A stretch of DNA of 64,000 nucleotides, from NCBI GenBank assembly GCA_900544815.1, contig UQWT01000001.1, positions 18,274 to 82,273 on the forward strand, in the 5' to 3' direction. Source of the stretch: an uncultured Bacteroidales bacterium (GTDB taxonomy: Bacteria > Bacteroidota > Bacteroidia > Bacteroidales > UBA932). Both the position numbers and the translations under genes were made by a program. Positions 63,232 through 64,000 of the stretch are shown piece after piece. Each line of letters begins with the position of its first letter. Positions within the stretch are counted from its first letter, which is position 1. The notes beneath the pieces were generated by a model. The model did not search any database. It was not told the origin of the DNA and saw only the letters and a list, made by a program, of their open reading frames with translations.

Positions 63232-64000
63232 CTATAAATTCATTCTATTCTTTGCTAACCACCAGAAAGACTGACACAAATTCTCGTTATATACCAAACG
63301 ATATTTCCATCGGTTGTGCCACCAACGCATGGTTTTGGCTATTCCATATCTTAGCCTTTTGCCAAAAGTGTCTATTCCTACTATGGACATTGGCAATATC
63401 TCCTTCTTTTCAAAAATATCATAGAGGATACGGTTGGCAAGATTGGTGTCTGTTTTATAGGAATAAAGTTTGTCATTTGATGCAAAACAGGCAGCATCCA
63501 TTCCAATATATTCTACACAAATTGTGGCTATAGCGTTAAAGAACTGCATCATGCGCTCTTGCTCATAAACATTGAACACAAAAGCCCAATCTATGTCTGT
63601 GTGATAACGACAAAAGAAGGTGCCAACATCAAGCAGATGGCGCAACGTTATCTCATTGGAAGCGAAGTGTTCTCCGGTATGGCGCAGTAAGAAAAGGGCG
63701 TTAAACGTTGGCGGAGGCAGTAACACATTATTTATGGGACTTTCCAAGCATTCCTCCTTTTTAAGAATTGACATTAAAATGTTCTCAAATCTGATATTAC
63801 TTTTGTGCGACACATCATCAATAAATTTGGCGTGATTCTCCACCTCCACTCCGTTATAGTCGAAGGTTGAATGTTTGTGATATTCCTTGCGGACATTGAT
63901 CCCAAGTTCTTTCTCCACCAAATCATCTGCCTCATCTTTTTTGCCAAACAGAAAGATGTCTATGTCGCCTGTAGGCCTGTGCTCCGGGCATGGATAACAA
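63232..64000 (-). CDS. NTP_transf_5-type nucleotidyltransferase, N terminus beyond the window
   Basis: The reading frame is open to the window edge, so the gene starts beyond 64000. The visible 256 residues begin CYPCPEHRPTGDIDIFLFGK; RPTGDIDIF contains the D-x-D of a nucleotidyltransferase active site, typical of the uncharacterised NTP_transf_5 family. The rest is helical, with His/Trp-rich segments (RHTGEHF, CQSFWWLAKN). Related genes often occur in capsule/polysaccharide loci. Function unknown. Confidence 0.75.
   Translation of the reverse strand, partial: CYPCPEHRPTGDIDIFLFGKKDEADDLVEKELGINVRKEYHKHSTFDYNGVEVENHAKFIDDVSHKSNIRFENILMSILKKEECLESPINNVLLPPPTFNALFLLRHTGEHFASNEITLRHLLDVGTFFCRYHTDIDWAFVFNVYEQERMMQFFNAIATICVEYIGMDAACFASNDKLYSYKTDTNLANRILYDIFEKKEILPMSIVGIDTFGKRLRYGIAKTMRWWHNRWKYRLVYNENLCQSFWWLAKNRMNL

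Overview
The window is a stretch of chromosome from a member of the Bacteroidota, most likely order Bacteroidales. The evidence is the spc/alpha ribosomal gene order secY-map-infA-rpmJ-rpsM-rpsK-rpsD-rpoA-rplQ, promoters of the TTTG-N19/20-TAnnTTTG type, lineage-typical families (GSCFA, DUF3108, DUF4783, SDR-type threonine dehydrogenase, DUF151 fused to a UVR motif), and frequent AGA/AGG arginine and ATA isoleucine codons. Genus or species cannot be fixed from the sequence alone.

Layout. 1-4.2 kb: end of the ribosomal/RNA polymerase alpha operon, closed by a terminator. 4.2-9.7 kb: GSCFA protein and queG, an SDR threonine dehydrogenase, a CNT nucleoside transporter and a DUF151 nuclease-like protein. 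9.8-17.7 kb: tgt, two LptF/LptG-type permeases, fmt and alaS. 17.8-25.4 kb: two tandem M23 proteins, a MerR regulator, NIF3, a zinc-ribbon coiled-coil protein, a class III aminotransferase, dnaB and a DUF3108 protein. 25.4-31.3 kb: rseC-rnfBCDGEA plus a TPR protein, that is, a complete Rnf ferredoxin:NAD+ oxidoreductase. 31.4-48.9 kb (minus strand): the full division/cell-wall cluster mraZ-rsmH-ftsL-ftsI-murE-mraY-murD-ftsW-murG-murC-ftsQ-ftsA-ftsZ, followed by gltX. 49-55 kb: an M23 lipoprotein, DUF4783, rlmH and a 1224-residue orphan sensor kinase. 55.1-60.7 kb (minus): der, a small membrane protein, nadE, prs, engB, a YqaA protein and tadA. 60.7-64 kb: an accessory island holding an AbiE-type toxin-antitoxin cassette with its own operator/promoter and terminator, an orphan promoter with a small ORF, and the end of a nucleotidyltransferase gene.

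Most genes are housekeeping: translation, peptidoglycan synthesis (the DNPR motif of MurE implies meso-diaminopimelate), division, queuosine tRNA modification (queG and tgt), NAD and PRPP synthesis. The accessory part is the last 3.3 kb, where arginine codon use shifts towards CGN.

The most unusual non-coding signals are: (i) a ~186-bp element present twice in opposite orientation (12117-12301 and 56658-56843), with long identical internal blocks and terminal stems whose sequences differ but stay complementary, so it is probably a structured RNA or a foldback element; (ii) short GCYAAY hexamer arrays that start at, or just after, TAG stop codons of several genes and often face each other as foldbacks; (iii) three 10-bp-spaced repeats upstream of mraZ that look like a MraZ operator; (iv) an inverted repeat overlapping the AbiE promoter; (v) a well-formed promoter immediately after the AbiE terminator that reads into a folded leader and a 45-codon ORF. 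Protein oddities include a His/Cys-rich insertion in GltX, a Tgt lacking the zinc cysteines, and M23 proteins with substituted active-site residues.
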